Shown here: one piece after another, positions 38,501 through 56,500 of the stretch | Numbering within the stretch: the stretch's first letter is position 1 | Layout of the letters: every line of letters begins with the position of its first letter | Assembly: GCA_964035545.1 (NCBI GenBank) | Contig: OZ037771.1 | Coordinates: 4,329,128-4,393,127, forward strand | Direction: 5' to 3' | Source of the DNA: Bugula neritina | Taxonomy: Eukaryota > Bryozoa > Gymnolaemata > Cheilostomatida > Bugulidae | Length of the DNA: 64,000 bases | The notes under the pieces: generated by a model | The model's input: the letters and a program-made list of their open reading frames with translations, nothing else | Database searches by the model: none | What the model was told of the DNA's origin: nothing | Program-made: the position numbers and the translations under genes

Positions 38501-41061
38501 ACTTAGAAACGAATATTCATACGATTTATTTTCAAATTGCTCTCACCTGAATATCGAAGATACCAATACTTAGAAATATACGTTATGTTGTCACCATTAA
38601 AAACCAGTCTGGGGTTTTAAAAAGTTGTTACTTCTTAGTATATTCTACTCCTTAACTTGTCTACTTTTACTTTTAAGCTACAGGACCGTGTGTTGTATTC
38701 TTAATTACTGACCAATCAACCATGCAAGCTTAACTTTTCAATTAAAAAATTTCCGGGTAGTTATTTTTTATAAAAGATTTTAATATAACGATAACAAGCT
38801 ATTTCAATTTTTCCAGTACAGACTAACAAAAGAAATCGGGTGTTAAGTCTCAACTAAAACACAGTAGATTATGTATAGCACTAATGGCAATACTTGATAT
38901 AAATATATAAATAGTACTTTCGAATATGCTAAAGTGAATTAAAAAACTTAAAGCTCCGCCATTTCAACTGGGAGTCTTATAAGATGATATTCAGATTGTG
39001 TTAATCTTAGCGTGCATTACAATTATTGATTGTTGAAACATACTTACGTAAGAATAAGACGGATGTAAAGAAACTTCTACTCTGTATTGTAATAATCTAT
39101 CACCTATAAAGTAACTATTAATTTTCCTCTAGTCAGTGTAGACTAATATGCAGCGAGCAGAACGTAAGTAGCTTTTATAATGCAAGAGTCGGTTAGCAAT
39201 AACACAGCAAATTGTACACTGTTTTGCTACTCACCTTGCTTCGCGTTATATAGTGGTGAATAAATAGACCTATACGTTACAATCGTTATTTATATATGTA
39301 AAACTGACTAAGTACGCAGCTACCCAGGTATAACTAATCACATGTAAAATAAGCCAATCAGCTGTCCTGTGTCCTGAGTACTCAATTGCTAGAGGTGTAC
39401 TGGTGCGTCATTCTCTTTCAACTGAACAAAACACAATTTGGTGCCAAAAGACCTTTGACCTACGATCTTTTATCAAACTGCTTGCAATCATGCAAAAAAG
39501 TGGGGCACTGTGTGCTATAAAGTTTTGCCCAAAGCTGACAAGATCATGTAAACAAAAGTATAGAGCTAGCAAAATGCTAAATATTTCCTGTGAGACTTTT
39601 TTATGCATAAAAAACTGTAGAGCTGTGAAGTTATATAATAATAAGTATTATAAATAAATTTTAAAATTATTAGAGATTGCATTTCGTTTAGTCAGTTACA
39701 TGAGGCTGAGGTTCACCTATTCAAGGGTGTCAGTGAGCATTGAAATTGTGAGAAATTTTCTGCCAAAACAAGCCAAAAGTAGAATAGAAGAGATACACCC
39801 CTTATGAACAGCTTTCAAGTGCACCATTCGCTACAACTATGCCACGCTACTATATTATTGCATCAGAGTGCTCCAGTCGGCATTGAAAGATGCAATATCC
39901 CCTTAAATGCTAAACTTAAGCTTGAAATAGCTTAAATAAAACTCACCAATGCACAAATAACAGAACCAACCATTTATAAAAATAGGAAGCACCCCTTCTT
40001 GGCACGTGAAATCCAGCTAATAAATTACCACCAACTATGCAAAATCTATATACTTTAGGGTCTATACTAACATCAAACAAGGAACAGAATACCAATTAAT
40101 CTTATTTAGTTTTCAAAAAATATTAAATAAAATGTATAGCTTCATTTTCAAAATTATGTGAATTTTCACGTTTTAGGAAAGTATGTGTTTAGTTATCAAT
40201 CATGAAAGAATTAGTGTCTTGTCAAATAAAGCAAGCAGTAAAATAAGGAAAAGTTAATATGAAAACAGCTATTAATTATTAAGATAGCCAACTTTCAGCC
40301 ATACTACTTACAGTTAAATCCCTAGTGTACATTAAAAACAGCTATATTAATGTCTTAGTAAAATTACATGCATCCTATACTGAAGCAGCTTTATACTCAA
40401 GGCTACTACACTCATCAAGTCATTGGATTTCCGGTATGCAACACTCCATTTTGAAAGCTTCCTAAAATGGCTTCCACAATTTGTAATAGCAATGAAAAGT
40501 AAACTAGTAAAAAGTTGAAAAGACATTTTTATTTACTCAAATAGTTGAGTTTAGTCCTGGTGAATGTAGCCTAGTGTGCCATTAGAAAAGTTTGAGAAAT
40601 TCAAAGTACTATTAAGCATCTATAACAATTTAGTATTATATGAAACATTTGTCTGAGAAATCTAAAGACATTAATCATACTTTTCCTGTTTGTTGCAGAG
40701 AACAAAGTAAATGTTATCCCAGATCTTTGCTCCTTAATATTAACTGACTGTGACTATATACCAACTCGTATAACAGACAAAACTATTTGAGGAAGGACAT
40801 TGCAACACGTCTAAGTTAAACTATTTTTTGTTGTTATTGTAAGATTTGTGTAAAGCTTCTTCAATATCAGACTAATTTAAAGACTAGCAAAAGGAAGCAA
40901 AAAAGATTTTTAGCACAAGAAAAAAACTAAAAGCTAAGAAAAACAATAAAGAATGGAACATTATAAATAATGTTCATTACGGCATCTCTGGGACTTTCAT
41001 GTCTAGCAATATTGATGGGAGTATTATGTGACAAGAAAATCCTAAAGAACCTGAAAAGATA

Positions 41062-41440
41062 GTGCTACTGTATGAAGCTGAAACATGACCATTGACAGAT
41101 TACCTGTATGGTTGAAAGATTTAATGTGTGTGATACGAAAATGCTGAATTAGTCTTGAGGAGCACAAAACCAACAAAACAAATTTCAAGAATGTGCTAGA
41201 CCTGACGAGAAGAAGAGGGTTACACTAGTTTGGACACAAAAGAGAGAAAGATGGTGGCATTATAAGATTGCATGAGATGCAATGAGAGTCAGAGGAAAGA
41301 AAATTTGGGAAAGTAAAGATGGAAGAACACAATCAGGAAGAATCTCCAATACCATTCCCTCAATGAAGATAGAGAAACCTGACTGAGCTAGGCCTTTGGC
41401 AGCCATTCCGCTATCTGAACAGAACAGAGCAGAGATGGGT
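41062..41440 (+). pseudogene. Decayed 3' end of a LINE-type reverse-transcriptase ORF
   Basis: Translating in shifting frames gives the typical C-terminal blocks of non-LTR retrotransposon polymerases: VLLYEAET*PLT, RFNVCDTKML, TRRRGLH*FGHKREKDG, GRTQSGR and a final ARPLA segment. Conserved Trp codons are now TAG or TGA and several frameshifts separate the blocks, so it is an old fossil. The element clade is not determined. Confidence 0.7.
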
Positions 41441-42453
41441 GATGATGAGTAAAGATCAAAATATTGAATTGTGACAAGTACATTGGCACTCACCATTGCC
41501 CACTAAACCTAAAATGAAAAATTATGATATAGCAGCTGTGTAACATAAGCTCTAAAACCCAATGTTTATCTTCAATAAATTGTTTTCTACGCAAGTATTT
41601 AACCACCAATATTGTATAAAAGATTGTCAACAAAACAAAGACCATCAAACAATGAAAATTCTATTCTAAAATTTAATTTAATGAAATAAATTTTAAAAAT
41701 AGAAGAGATTTGTACTAAATTTAATATTAATACTTACCATTTTTGTTTTTTCAGGCTTGCAAGTAAACCTAAATTTTCCTCCTAGTTTATTATCAATCTT
41801 TTATTGCAATTGTGAGCACTAAAATGAAATTTTGACCAAGATTTTTTTAAAATTTTATTTTCAATCACTTATACTAATACTTAAATCTAAATAATTCTAT
41901 TACAAATCAAATTGCATACCACTTATGACTTATTCATATTGTAATTGTCATAAGATTTACTATGAAATTTTCAAAAGTAAGCAATAGATGAGAATTGTGT
42001 TTATTTTATAAAAAAAACTTGCTGTATACTGTATACATCATACTATAAATTACATTGGGATAGTACTACTACTGCTATCACCAATCACTGGCAATCACTA
42101 TCACTATCAGTATCAGTAATACTAATCAATGGTAATCACAATGATAATTCTTACTCTAACTTGATAACCGCTAATCGTAAGACTATGCAGTTGCACGTGG
42201 CTTTAAAGTTCTTTAATCTAGAAACTTGCCACAAACAAGTGACATGCATGGTTAGAATTGGGCAAATTGAGCAATTTGTCGCTAGTTACAGTAAATTATA
42301 ACAAAGTGAAAGTAAAATCACCATGACTATTCTATGCTCTCAATTCTAGACTTTTAAAAGAAGAAATTGGCCTCGCTACAACAGCTTGTCTAAAAGGAGA
42401 TTAGCAAAAGAATAGACAACTCTAGTACTAAAATATTTTTAGCATGAGCTGTA

Positions 42454-42458
<5 letters not shown>

Positions 42459-42494
<36 letters not shown>
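42459..42494. repeat. (TG)n microsatellite
   Basis: Eighteen uninterrupted TG dinucleotides in gene-free DNA. Confidence 0.95.
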
Positions 42495-42496
<2 letters not shown>

Positions 42497-42769
42497 ATAT
42501 TTTGTTTTTGAAGACTACATATCGTTCAATAACTTCCAAAAACTATAAATTATAACAAAGTTTTATGATTGATTGAAAAACATAATTATTATTATAATAG
42601 TGTTATATGTATAAGTATAATAAAATATTAGTATGAAACGTGTGTGAACAGACTATAGCATTACCTAATAGCTAATAATATGACCGTGATTAGCAGCAAA
42701 CGAGTACATGCGTACTTTCTAATAAACATAGATTTAAGTTACGGTATAGAATTATACTATTGTATATTA

Positions 42770-43222
42770 GGTGTCATTTCACATAGACACTTTCCAGATA
42801 GACGTTAGGCTGAGTTTCTCACTTGAACGCTTTCCACTTAGACGCTAACTAATTATTTTGGTACAATATATATTTTATGTGCAATTCATTAGAATATTAT
42901 TGAAATATATGTATATTTAAATAAACTTGAATCAATTGTTAGTTATTTAGCACATAAATAAATTCCTTTGGTCTGCATTAACTTATTGATTTTGTATTCT
43001 ATACTTCTTGTTGTGTGAAAAAATATTTTGGTATTAATAAGTATTCATTAAAAGTAATGTCTATTATTAATGTATTACTGTCTTTTGCCCCACAAAATCC
43101 ATGCATGAAAAGTGGGCTATTATTCCAGATACTTTATATTAGCTATTTAGCAACCAATGCAACAGTCATATACATTATATAAAATAGCGTCTAACTGGGA
43201 AGCATCTATGTGGGAGGAAACC
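42770..43222. mobile_element. 453-bp non-autonomous DNA transposon with perfect 8-bp target duplication
   Basis: Imperfect terminal inverted repeats of about 37 bp (left GGTGTCATTTCACATAGACA; complement of right GGTTTCCTCCCACATAGATG) are flanked on both sides by the identical octamer GTATATTA (42762-42769 and 43223-43230). An 8-bp duplication fits hAT, P or Merlin families. There is no transposase frame inside. Confidence 0.82.
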
Positions 43223-43702
43223 GTATATTATTACATAAGCAAGACATATATAGAAATTGCTCTATAGTCTATAACATCATGTGCTATGGTGTATATATAT
43301 ATATAGCACTTTTATTTTTTGGTCATCACCAAATATGACATAAGTAGCAATAGTGCTGAGCCATTAAACAATTCAAGAGTAAATGATGCACAAAAATAAA
43401 ATTAACTCGTGTAAATTTTGATTTTGCATATAAGCTAACAGAAAAACTTGAGAGCTGTTTGCTTTAATTTTGCATTATACAATCCTATTTATTACCAAGT
43501 TAAGAACATATTAAAATTTAGAAACAGCTGAGCTATCATTTTTTAAGATTGTATTATGAGCAATTGAATTGAAAAGCAGATTACTCCCATAACATTTATT
43601 GATAGTTTCCTTGACCAACTACTCTATGCTGTCAGCGTGAATGTTACCTATTATTGTTCAGATTACGAAAGTGCGAGAGACGAAAAACTCTACTAATACA
43701 AA

Positions 43703-46700
43703 ATGGCGTCGAACTTTTTTGTCTGTATTACATTGACAATACTACAATTTTTTTGTTTTTGTTCTAGCCAAGAGTCACGCACAGAATTGTTTAGCATACA
43801 TGGCAAATTGTTAGTAGACAAAGTACTATTGCAAGGGCAAAACAAATGGTTGCAGTCGGCACACGTCTTTGTGAATGGTGGCCAGTTTATTGGCGTTCCT
43901 GAGTGAGTATCACTTAGTCTTACTCTTGCATTTACTCTTACTCGTAGTCTTACAGTTACTCGTACTCTTACTCTTATTCACTGTGACTATCAGTATCACT
44001 ATTAGTATGATTATCAGTATCAGTGTCATTATGATTCTCATACTCGTACTGTCAAACTATCCTCTTACATCTTACTTCCCATTTCTCAGTCTTACTCTTA
44101 CTCTTAGGCCTTAGCTCTTAGTTTTAGTTTTGCCTCTTACTGAGACTTACCTCTATCAATATGAATATGACTATTAGTAATTCAATATCATAATCATTTT
44201 AATTATGATTATCATTATGAATATTAGTAATACTAATACTAATAGTATCAGTGTATCACTGTTAATGTTCAATTTCACAATCACATTCACTGAGACTGAG
44301 AGTGAGTTATGAAGATTGAATCAGAGTATTAATATGACTATCACTTTGAATATCAATAATCAATATAAATATGTCTCCGGTAACAAGTATATGTATTACA
44401 TTTACTATTGCAATTTTGTATAACTATAAATTATTAAGTATAGCTCATAATCATAGTCCTACTAATACTATAAGTATAAGTATAAGTGTAACTTGCTATT
44501 ATTAGTAAATACTAAATTGATTATAAATTAAAATTTACAATTTTATTAATTGGTAAATAAAGTAGCATTTAATTTATGTTTATTTAAATCAAGTAAGATT
44601 GCCATCCTACTGATTGATATTGGTAGTGGTACGCATAGTCTGACTGATACTGTATAACTATAACTTTAACTTATAAATATGATATTGATTTTAATATTTC
44701 GTATTCTAACTCTTTCTAACTCGTTAAGCTAAGAATTGGAGTAAAACTAAAAATTATCAGTTACTAAGTCTAGTTAATCAAGACTCAATATGAATGTTAT
44801 AATAATTATTGTCAGTATCACTATCATTGCGATCTCAAAAGTTATTGCTGTCACTGATATGTATCAGGTTCATAGCGATACTTGCTCGGACTTTTACTCA
44901 CACTTATATTAGATTGATTGCTTGTACAATTATAGTGGTAACACGGGTTCCGTTGACCCATTACTGTCATGGCTGTATGTGTTATTCATGTATTGGTCTA
45001 TCCATTCACAGTTAGGCCCGCAACGAACTTTGGTGTTTTATATCTCAGATATTCAAGTCTTGTATTTTATAAACTAGGTAGTGTTATCATTATAAGCAGT
45101 GCCACTGTGATGGTTATTATAAAGTTATAAATTAAATTAAATTTTTTACTAATAATTTACATTGACTATTACTAATAATTGGTCATTTGTTACCAGTGGT
45201 TACTGGAATCATTAGTTAGCAACTGTAAGGGTTAACAATATATTTTCCCTAATGAGCATGACAATATGAATCACAGGATCAAGTTTTATTTGACTTAAAA
45301 GTGCTAACTCTTTTGGGCGCTCATCATTTTTCTGTGAACTACAGTGACATTCTACTACCAGGCATCCACTCATCAAAATTACAAACCTGAAACTGCTGAC
45401 AATACTCAGATATTTATGCTGACATTGGCAGTGAAGTTTACGACTATCAGAACTCTAGATGTAGGCTATTAATATTCAGAATATGTCTGGTCACGCACCA
45501 TCTCTGTCTTATGTTTCACAGGATGTAATGCTGTTTCAACTTTACTTGTAGTCAAGATGGAAGTTTCATGATATCAGGTTTACCTAGTGCGTCGTATGTA
45601 GTCGAAGTCTCTCATCCCACCTTTGTTTTCCCACCATTCAGGGTTGATATCAACTCAAAAGGTGAGTGCAAGACATTTCAGCTGGTTATTGTATCTAGCT
45701 GAATGTACCTATATCTTACATCTCTGGTATGATAATAAGGAAAGTTGAACACGCCTTGAATTTTAGTTCGCTGCCTCAACACTTATTGGTAAATGTCTTT
45801 GCTTTGGTTTTAAGAAAATAAGCGTTTTCTTCGTTTCATTTGTGTCAAACCAAGAGATCTTGAAATTGCTGTTTGCCGTGTTCAAATAAACTGTTATAAA
45901 AGGGAAATTAATGTATGATTATGATGTGTATATATGTATCTGCAACTGCATGCCTAGTACTTCATATATAATATTAACAAAGTGTTATGTTCACAGGGAA
46001 ATTCCGCGCAAGAAAGCTGAATAATGTACAACCAAACAAAGTGGAAGCAGTAGAATACCCATTAATATTTAAAGCACAAGGCAGAGCACCATATTTTCAG
46101 AAAAGGGAGGAGTGGCGAATCACAGACATGCTTATGAATCCCATGGTAAGCGTTTCTTTAGCCAAGTTTGATAGACTCTGAGATTCTCGGGCTTTTCGTA
46201 CTTATGATACTCACACACATAAACAGGTTTTAAGGGTCTTGTGTTATAAAATTATGATCTTATGATTCATGGACTTATTTTTTGTGCGGTTTGAAGTATT
46301 TTAAACATCACTCTGATTTGATTGGTGAAATATGAAACATGATTTGAAAACTCCGAACTAATAAAAATTGCTCAAGCTTGCAGCACGTATCCTTATGACT
46401 GTTGAATGATTCAGAAGTTGCATCTATTGCTGTAACAGGAAATGACTCTGTTGATTCTCAGGTGCTGATGATGGTGCTGCCGATGGTACTCATCTTCCTC
46501 ATGCCTAAGATGATGAATGCTGCTGACGACGAAACAAAAAAGGTATTTATAGCATTTCACACAATAGAGTCAAATGTTATACTAAAGGTATTTATAGCAT
46601 TTCACACAATAGAGTCAAATGTTATACTAAACGTTTGTAATACCAACATGATTTCTGCTAAACCCATCTAATATATTAACATGAAAGTGGGTTTGAAAAT

Positions 46701-46976
46701 TGTGTAAAAAGTTATGCTCTCTTGGTTGTTTTTGATCATAATAATTTTGTGTCTGTAATTGTCTCCCCACAGCATATTCTCTTATACTGTGGTAATAGTT
46801 TGGGAGGTGAGGGGATTTATATAGCCCGTGACATTTGCTTACAGGAAATGGAAGAATCGATGAACCGACTCAAACCCCCCTCAGCTAATAACTTGCCAGA
46901 TTTCAGCGAAACTCTAACCAGCTGGTTTGGTGGAGGCGGCAGTTCACAGGCAGCCAAGTCCAAGAAAAAGAAATAA
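43703..46976 (+). CDS. EMC7: ER membrane protein complex subunit 7
   Basis: Five exons: 43703-43902, 45552-45661, 45997-46145, 46462-46542, 46845-46976 (TAA), 223 residues against about 242 in human. EMC7 is a lumenal beta-sandwich subunit of the ER membrane complex, which inserts tail-anchored and multipass proteins. Seen here: an N-terminal signal sequence (MASNFFVC start, hydrophobic to about residue 22), the lumenal domain with QDGSFMISGLPSASYVVEV (human DGSFVVHDIPSGSYVVEV region), then EEWRITDMLMNPM followed by one membrane helix VLMMVLPMVLIFLMPKMM, and the cytosolic EMEESMNRL segment, LPDFSE, and a Lys-rich end. The start ATG has AAA at -3 to -1 and is the only one before the signal peptide. 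A 45-bp tandem duplication begins exactly at the donor of exon 4 and creates a second in-frame donor. Intron 1 (about 1.65 kb) is rich in degenerate trinucleotide arrays. Confidence 0.93.
43905..44480. repeat. Degenerate CTTACT / ATTAGTATCA-type array in EMC7 intron 1
   Basis: Begins immediately after the EMC7 exon 1 donor with CTTACTCTTACTCGTAGTC units, then AGTATCACTATTAGTATGAT units. It is related in composition to the arrays at 58.8-60.1 kb and to a short stretch at 42060-42180. Confidence 0.75.
46543..46632. repeat. 45-bp tandem duplication at the EMC7 exon 4 donor
   Basis: Units 46543-46587 and 46588-46632 differ only in the last base. Each starts with the intronic GTATTTATAGC. The first unit ends in AAG so that the second GTATTT is again a plausible donor. 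Confidence 0.95.
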
Positions 46977-48908
46977 ATTTTGACTTTACATCTGCGTATA
47001 GTCTCTGTTTGTTTGTCAATGTTGTATATAAATATCAAGTATTTATTTATTATATTAATATAACAAACTTGGTACTGTTGTGTAACTATTGTGCATGTTG
47101 TTCTAATTTTGACATCTTCCTGTTATAGACTCGGCTTTCAAATGTAATAAATTTCGATAAAATAAGAAGGTGTTTGTTCTTGAAATAATCAGCATCAACT
47201 CAGCGTGATGGGAAGGATTTTCAGTGCTCTTTATTTAGCTGCTTTAGTTCAATAAGACAGCTTTGTCAGAAATGGCATTCTACACTAGTTTCTTGGCCTA
47301 CTAATGTTGAGCAACTAACGATAATAAGCATCACATGGGCAGATTCAAGCTGGGAAGGTGCTCTTTTATCGACTAAAGAGCTTATCGCAATGGGAAGTTT
47401 GAATCACTCAATGGCAAGTTACGCAGCGATAAGGGGTTACTGGTATAAAATTATACTTTATTACATTGGCAATTAACTGAATAATATTTTCGAAAGCAGT
47501 TCTTGCAATTGGAATATTGAAGAATGTGAAAGTATTTCATTATTGGCTTTATTTCTGAGAATATTGCAACATATCCATATGGGTACACTTGTAATGTATA
47601 AAATACTCTTCCACCATCAAATTTTTTAGATAAACATTTTCTCAGAAAAAATAATGCTAGGAGCAATTGTACAGCCAACTGAAAAGTTTCTATAACACCA
47701 TATTGAAGCCATGAATGCAAAACTGATGTTGATGGAAAGTATAACTTAAATTTAGTGGGCTTTTATGTAATTCTAAATGGTTGTTGTTTAAAGTCTATAT
47801 ACTTTTGATCCTGTACCCCAAATCCCCATGATAGCATCGAACTCTATGATTGCACCGATGTTTATACTATGTGTACATGGCTACTACAATCTACTACAAT
47901 CACTGGGCAATTCACTCAGATTAACATCTGTTTCAATCACACAATCTTTAAAAAATAGACTTGTAGTTTAATAATTTGAATTTTCGAACTCATGTAATTA
48001 TAATTGGCTAATAGTTTTTCCCATGCTGCACTTATTAAATAAAACCAACATAATATTTTGTAAACGAGACTTTTATACTAAATACTAGTAGATTAGTTTT
48101 GTAACTACACCTTGAAGCTCAAAACGTCTAGCATGTCTTATACACCGTCACTCAAACAGTTATACCACGAGAACCTAATCTAACGAAGTCTTAATTCTTA
48201 TAAATACCAAACAATAATTTATATCTCCTGTCCTGTAGAACGATTAGTGGAAATGTGATGACGCATAGGATTACTTTAATACATACTTCTAATATCAGAT
48301 AATCGCTTTACATGATTTCTATACATGCACCACACTATACAGGACTGAATGGTAAGCTTTCCACTGTCTCTTAGTAACTCTGTGCCTGTAGTTTTTAAAC
48401 TCTGTTTAAACTAAAAAAAATATAAGTCAACTTTTTAATTTATAAAAACAAACTGTTGCTTCTCTATGGTTTTCACAATTTGAAGTGAAAAATTTTATTT
48501 TAAAGGAAAACAGAAGAAGCTTCAATGTATGTGAAATGACTGAGTGATTAGGCATACGATTTTGTCTGAGGTTAAAACTTTTCCAACTTCAAAGAAATTG
48601 TCCCTATATACAGTAATTTGTTTACTAAATATAAATGTCCTTCTAGACTAATAATATGTCATATGGTACATGCCGTTAAATTTGTCTAATTAATAAATAC
48701 AAGCATATTTTTGTACTAACAATTTGTAATTACTCTGGTACCTAATAAAACAGTCAAGTTTCAAACTCTAAAATCATCACCTAAAGCATTTCTTTGACTC
48801 TCTTTTTGCATTAAAACTCTTGGAATCAATTTGGCCATTTCTTTTTATGTACAATATCTTCACCTAATAACTTACCTGACTTATTTTGTCTTGAAGTTGA
48901 GCTAAAAG
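46977..48908. other. Spacer between EMC7 and the Reeler gene
   Basis: EMC7 3' UTR and polyadenylation signal, then AT-rich sequence without a recognisable gene or repeat family. The promoter of the Reeler gene should be near its 3' end, but no clear motif stands out. Confidence 0.55.
47146..47151 (+). terminator. AATAAA polyadenylation signal, EMC7
   Basis: AATAAA lies about 170 nt after the EMC7 stop codon and is followed by a T/G-rich stretch (GTGTTTGTTCTTG) typical of a downstream element. Confidence 0.5.
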
Positions 48909-53198
<4,290 letters not shown>

Positions 53199-53446
53199 AC
53201 ATCAAAGAAAGACGGGCGCTGCTGCTAGCTGCTGCCACGACAATGGAGTTGAAGACGAAATTCATCGATGAAATAATATATCAAGACTATGTGTAACACT
53301 AATGATTATATATTTATTTACCATTGTAGAATACTGTTTACTGAAGGCTTTGTAAACTTGAATTTATTTTAGCCAATTTTGCACAAGAAATGCCAATAAT
53401 ATAGAATTAAAATACAGACATCAGAGCACCCATAGAACAAGTATAC

Positions 53447-53452
53447 TTTATT
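53447..53452 (-). terminator. AATAAA polyadenylation signal, UBAC1
   Basis: The minus strand reads AATAAA 65 nt after the UBAC1 stop codon. The Reeler gene ends on the other strand at 53198, and its own plus-strand ATTAAA is near 53406, so the two 3' UTRs come within about 40 bp of each other or overlap. Confidence 0.5.
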
Positions 53453-53517
53453 TCTCTACACAATAATCTATGCCGACTGTTACTGCATCCAATAAATATT
53501 TCAAACAATGATCTCTT

Positions 53518-56500
53518 CTATGGGCTATTACTGAAAGGAGTTAGCATGCAGTCATTATATTCCGCAGTGTAGATTCTGGATATCTGCAGCAAAATTGGAC
53601 CTACATCCGGGTCTTTTAACCAGTCCATCGCATTAGCACCATTCTCTAGCATATGCAGGAAAGCTGCATAAAAATAAAACAAATCAACTTTTTAGGCTGC
53701 AAAGTAAAAACATTGTACAGGTTTTACCAAATAATCGGGACGCACAACTTATGACAACACAGTACCCTCGGACTTGGATAATCGTCAGTTCTATGACTAT
53801 TGAAACACATTATTAAAACTGATAACTGAATACTGAATCTAATATCAAGTAGGTAATGTTGAAGTCAAATAAACTTGTACACAGCTCAATACATAACCAT
53901 AGACGCGTATTGATGGAGTTATCTCCCTTATTTCACCAACAGTGCTGGAATTCTGTAACCTTATGTTATGTTAACTCAGAAATAAGTAAACCGAAAATAT
54001 AATTATACAATACTTTAAGCAATTATGTTACTTTATTATAATATTTCGAATCAACAGTATAGTACTACTCTGGTTTCCTACAATTTGAGGTTGTTCTTAT
54101 TAGCTGGCACTAGGCATTTAATATATATTATGTAATAGTCTTCACTTTGAACCATAAATTTCTATTAAAAAAACATACACATTTATCTAGCAGTCCATGG
54201 CCCATGCTTCTAATGAACTTAATAAGCCAAAACTGTGATGACAATAAACAAGCATGTGTATTATTACCTAGTAAACATCTGGGGTTGCTAAGTCCAAGCT
54301 GCACGATTGGGTTCGTTATAATAGACTGATATATAGGTGCCGAGGGATCAATGCCATCCTCTAAGGCGTCGAGGGTGTGGTCACGACTATGGTCTCCTAG
54401 CAACCACTCGCAAGCATTCTCTTGATTATTATCTGTGATACGAAGAGCCTCCAAAACCTTGTCCTCTTCAAAGCCCATGTCGACTAGAGACCTCAGTGCC
54501 TATGAGAATAGAAAGTATTGGTGTATCATTAAAGACATGGAAACTAGTAGTTTGCTCCGGCGCCTGAATAGGTGCTAAGTTGTAAAGAATGCTTTTCTGC
54601 CAATTCTTTAAATAAAAAAATGGCATGTTTAATTAAATTGTTATTTTAAATGTTGGGCAAATAGTTAGAGTTTTTAAATAAATGTTGTGATAAAAAATTT
54701 AATTTTAAATTTTCTGCAAAAGTGAAACGTACAGAGGTTATGATTGACAACACTTTTACATATACAACATACGTTAGATAATATACGACATACATTACAT
54801 GTACAACATACATTACATATACAACATACATTACATGTACAACACACATTACATATACAATGTACGCAATATATATAACATATACAATATATACAATGTA
54901 CACAATATATATAACAAACACAATATATACAATATACGATGTTTAAATATGATATTGTTGCCTCAACTACTTTCTGATCGTTTAGATAGCGAAATGGGCA
55001 GAATGAAAAACATTATAAAACTGATATAACGTTACACATAGAGAGCATTAAGGAGGCAACAAATGAGATAATCTTACTATTAGATTTGGTTTAAACTTGC
55101 GCCGTTTGTATGCCCTGAAACTTTCCAGAATCGTCTGAGCTTTGCTTTGTCGTCTGCTAGCTGACTGGGAGGGCGAGTCAGCATCATTTGAAGAGCGGGA
55201 AGACATCTTAGGCCTCGTGGCGGCAGCGTCAACATTGAGCATTGACTGCGAAGTGTCATGATCAACAGCTGACAGCACGGAGAACGACTCTATTTGATTA
55301 ATCATACTGGTTTGTGATTGGCTAGGAGTGTGTTCCGGCGCCACTGATTGGCTCTCTGATACAGGGGCGGCATCCTCAGTTGGATGCAGTAATAACCACT
55401 CCATAGCTTCTTCAATAGACATCCTACAGTATAAAACATTACTTGGAACATCAGAAAACCCTCACGAGATGCTCACATAATACTGAATAATTAACCCACT
55501 AATAGAAATCCCTCAAGTATTTTATATATTCATTTTTTGAAATAATTGAAATTAAAAGCTTTTACTAAGCAATTGAATATCCCATTTAATGCCTATAGGT
55601 CTACTAACTATTATCTAACTTCATGCAAAATGAATTTGATCCTTAAATGTACTGAAAAGAAAGACACCAATTGATTTCATATTAGTCAGAGCAGCTGAAA
55701 TCATAAATACTGCAAGCAATTTTTACTAGAATGTAAAAAAGCAGTAAAAAACTGCAATTAAAACATTACCTAAATGAGTTGAATTAAAAATTAACAATGA
55801 AGTTATGGTATACAAAAAGTACTTATTAATTACATTGAGTAATTTTAGCCAGTTCAGCAAATACATCAAATTGCTGAAAAGTGAATAAAATGTTCTACAA
55901 CATAACGCAAAGTACATTTAACAAATGAAGAAAACATGAGTACAACAAGTAAAGAAGCGATTAACAAACAGCGCAAAACAAAAGTCCAATCAAACCTTTG
56001 TTTCAGTGCAGATGTTCCTAATAATCGGTTCAATCTAATCAACAGATAATAAGTCAAAATGCATAACAATTATGACTGAACGCAATCACGACACACGTTG
56101 CCATACAAGTAAAGCAAAATGAAAGTAAAATATAGTAACAGTTTTAGAATATGTGGATTAGCAGTCTTTCATTGACAATATTTTTTCCTTGTATCAGTGT
56201 TAATTAAAGAACTGAGGCTAACCTGGATTGCTTGAGGGCACGTATTGCTTGCTCCCTACTGAAGCCCATATCAGTTAGCTTAGCTACTGACTCGTCAGGT
56301 ATAGCCGGTTCTGCTACTGCATTGGTTGTACTCTCCTTAAATAATAAACAGGAAACGTATTTGATCATGTGACACAAATATTACAAAACTAATACTATTC
56401 TTGCATATTATAATGATATAGTTATATATAGTGAATAGTTATATATAGTGAATAGTTGTATATAGTGAATAGTTATATATAGTGAATATTTATATATAGT

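Larger units (their letters stand above)
31083..43702. other. Gene-poor spacer, 12.6 kb
   Basis: Contains MITE B copies, the SINE/MITE nest at 36.3-36.9 kb, the LINE fossil, and the 453-bp transposon. The missing first exon of the MFSD6-like gene may lie here. A TATA-like CTATATAACG on the minus strand near 39250, followed by a strong donor at about 39233, is a possible promoter and leader exon. Confidence 0.5.

Noticed and set aside
54128-54267. Extension of the UBAC1 exon into MFSD-like reading (LLGNNTHACLLSS)
   Set aside because: This is intron read-through; the donor GTAATAAT after 54268 joins in phase to the conserved last exon at 53663.
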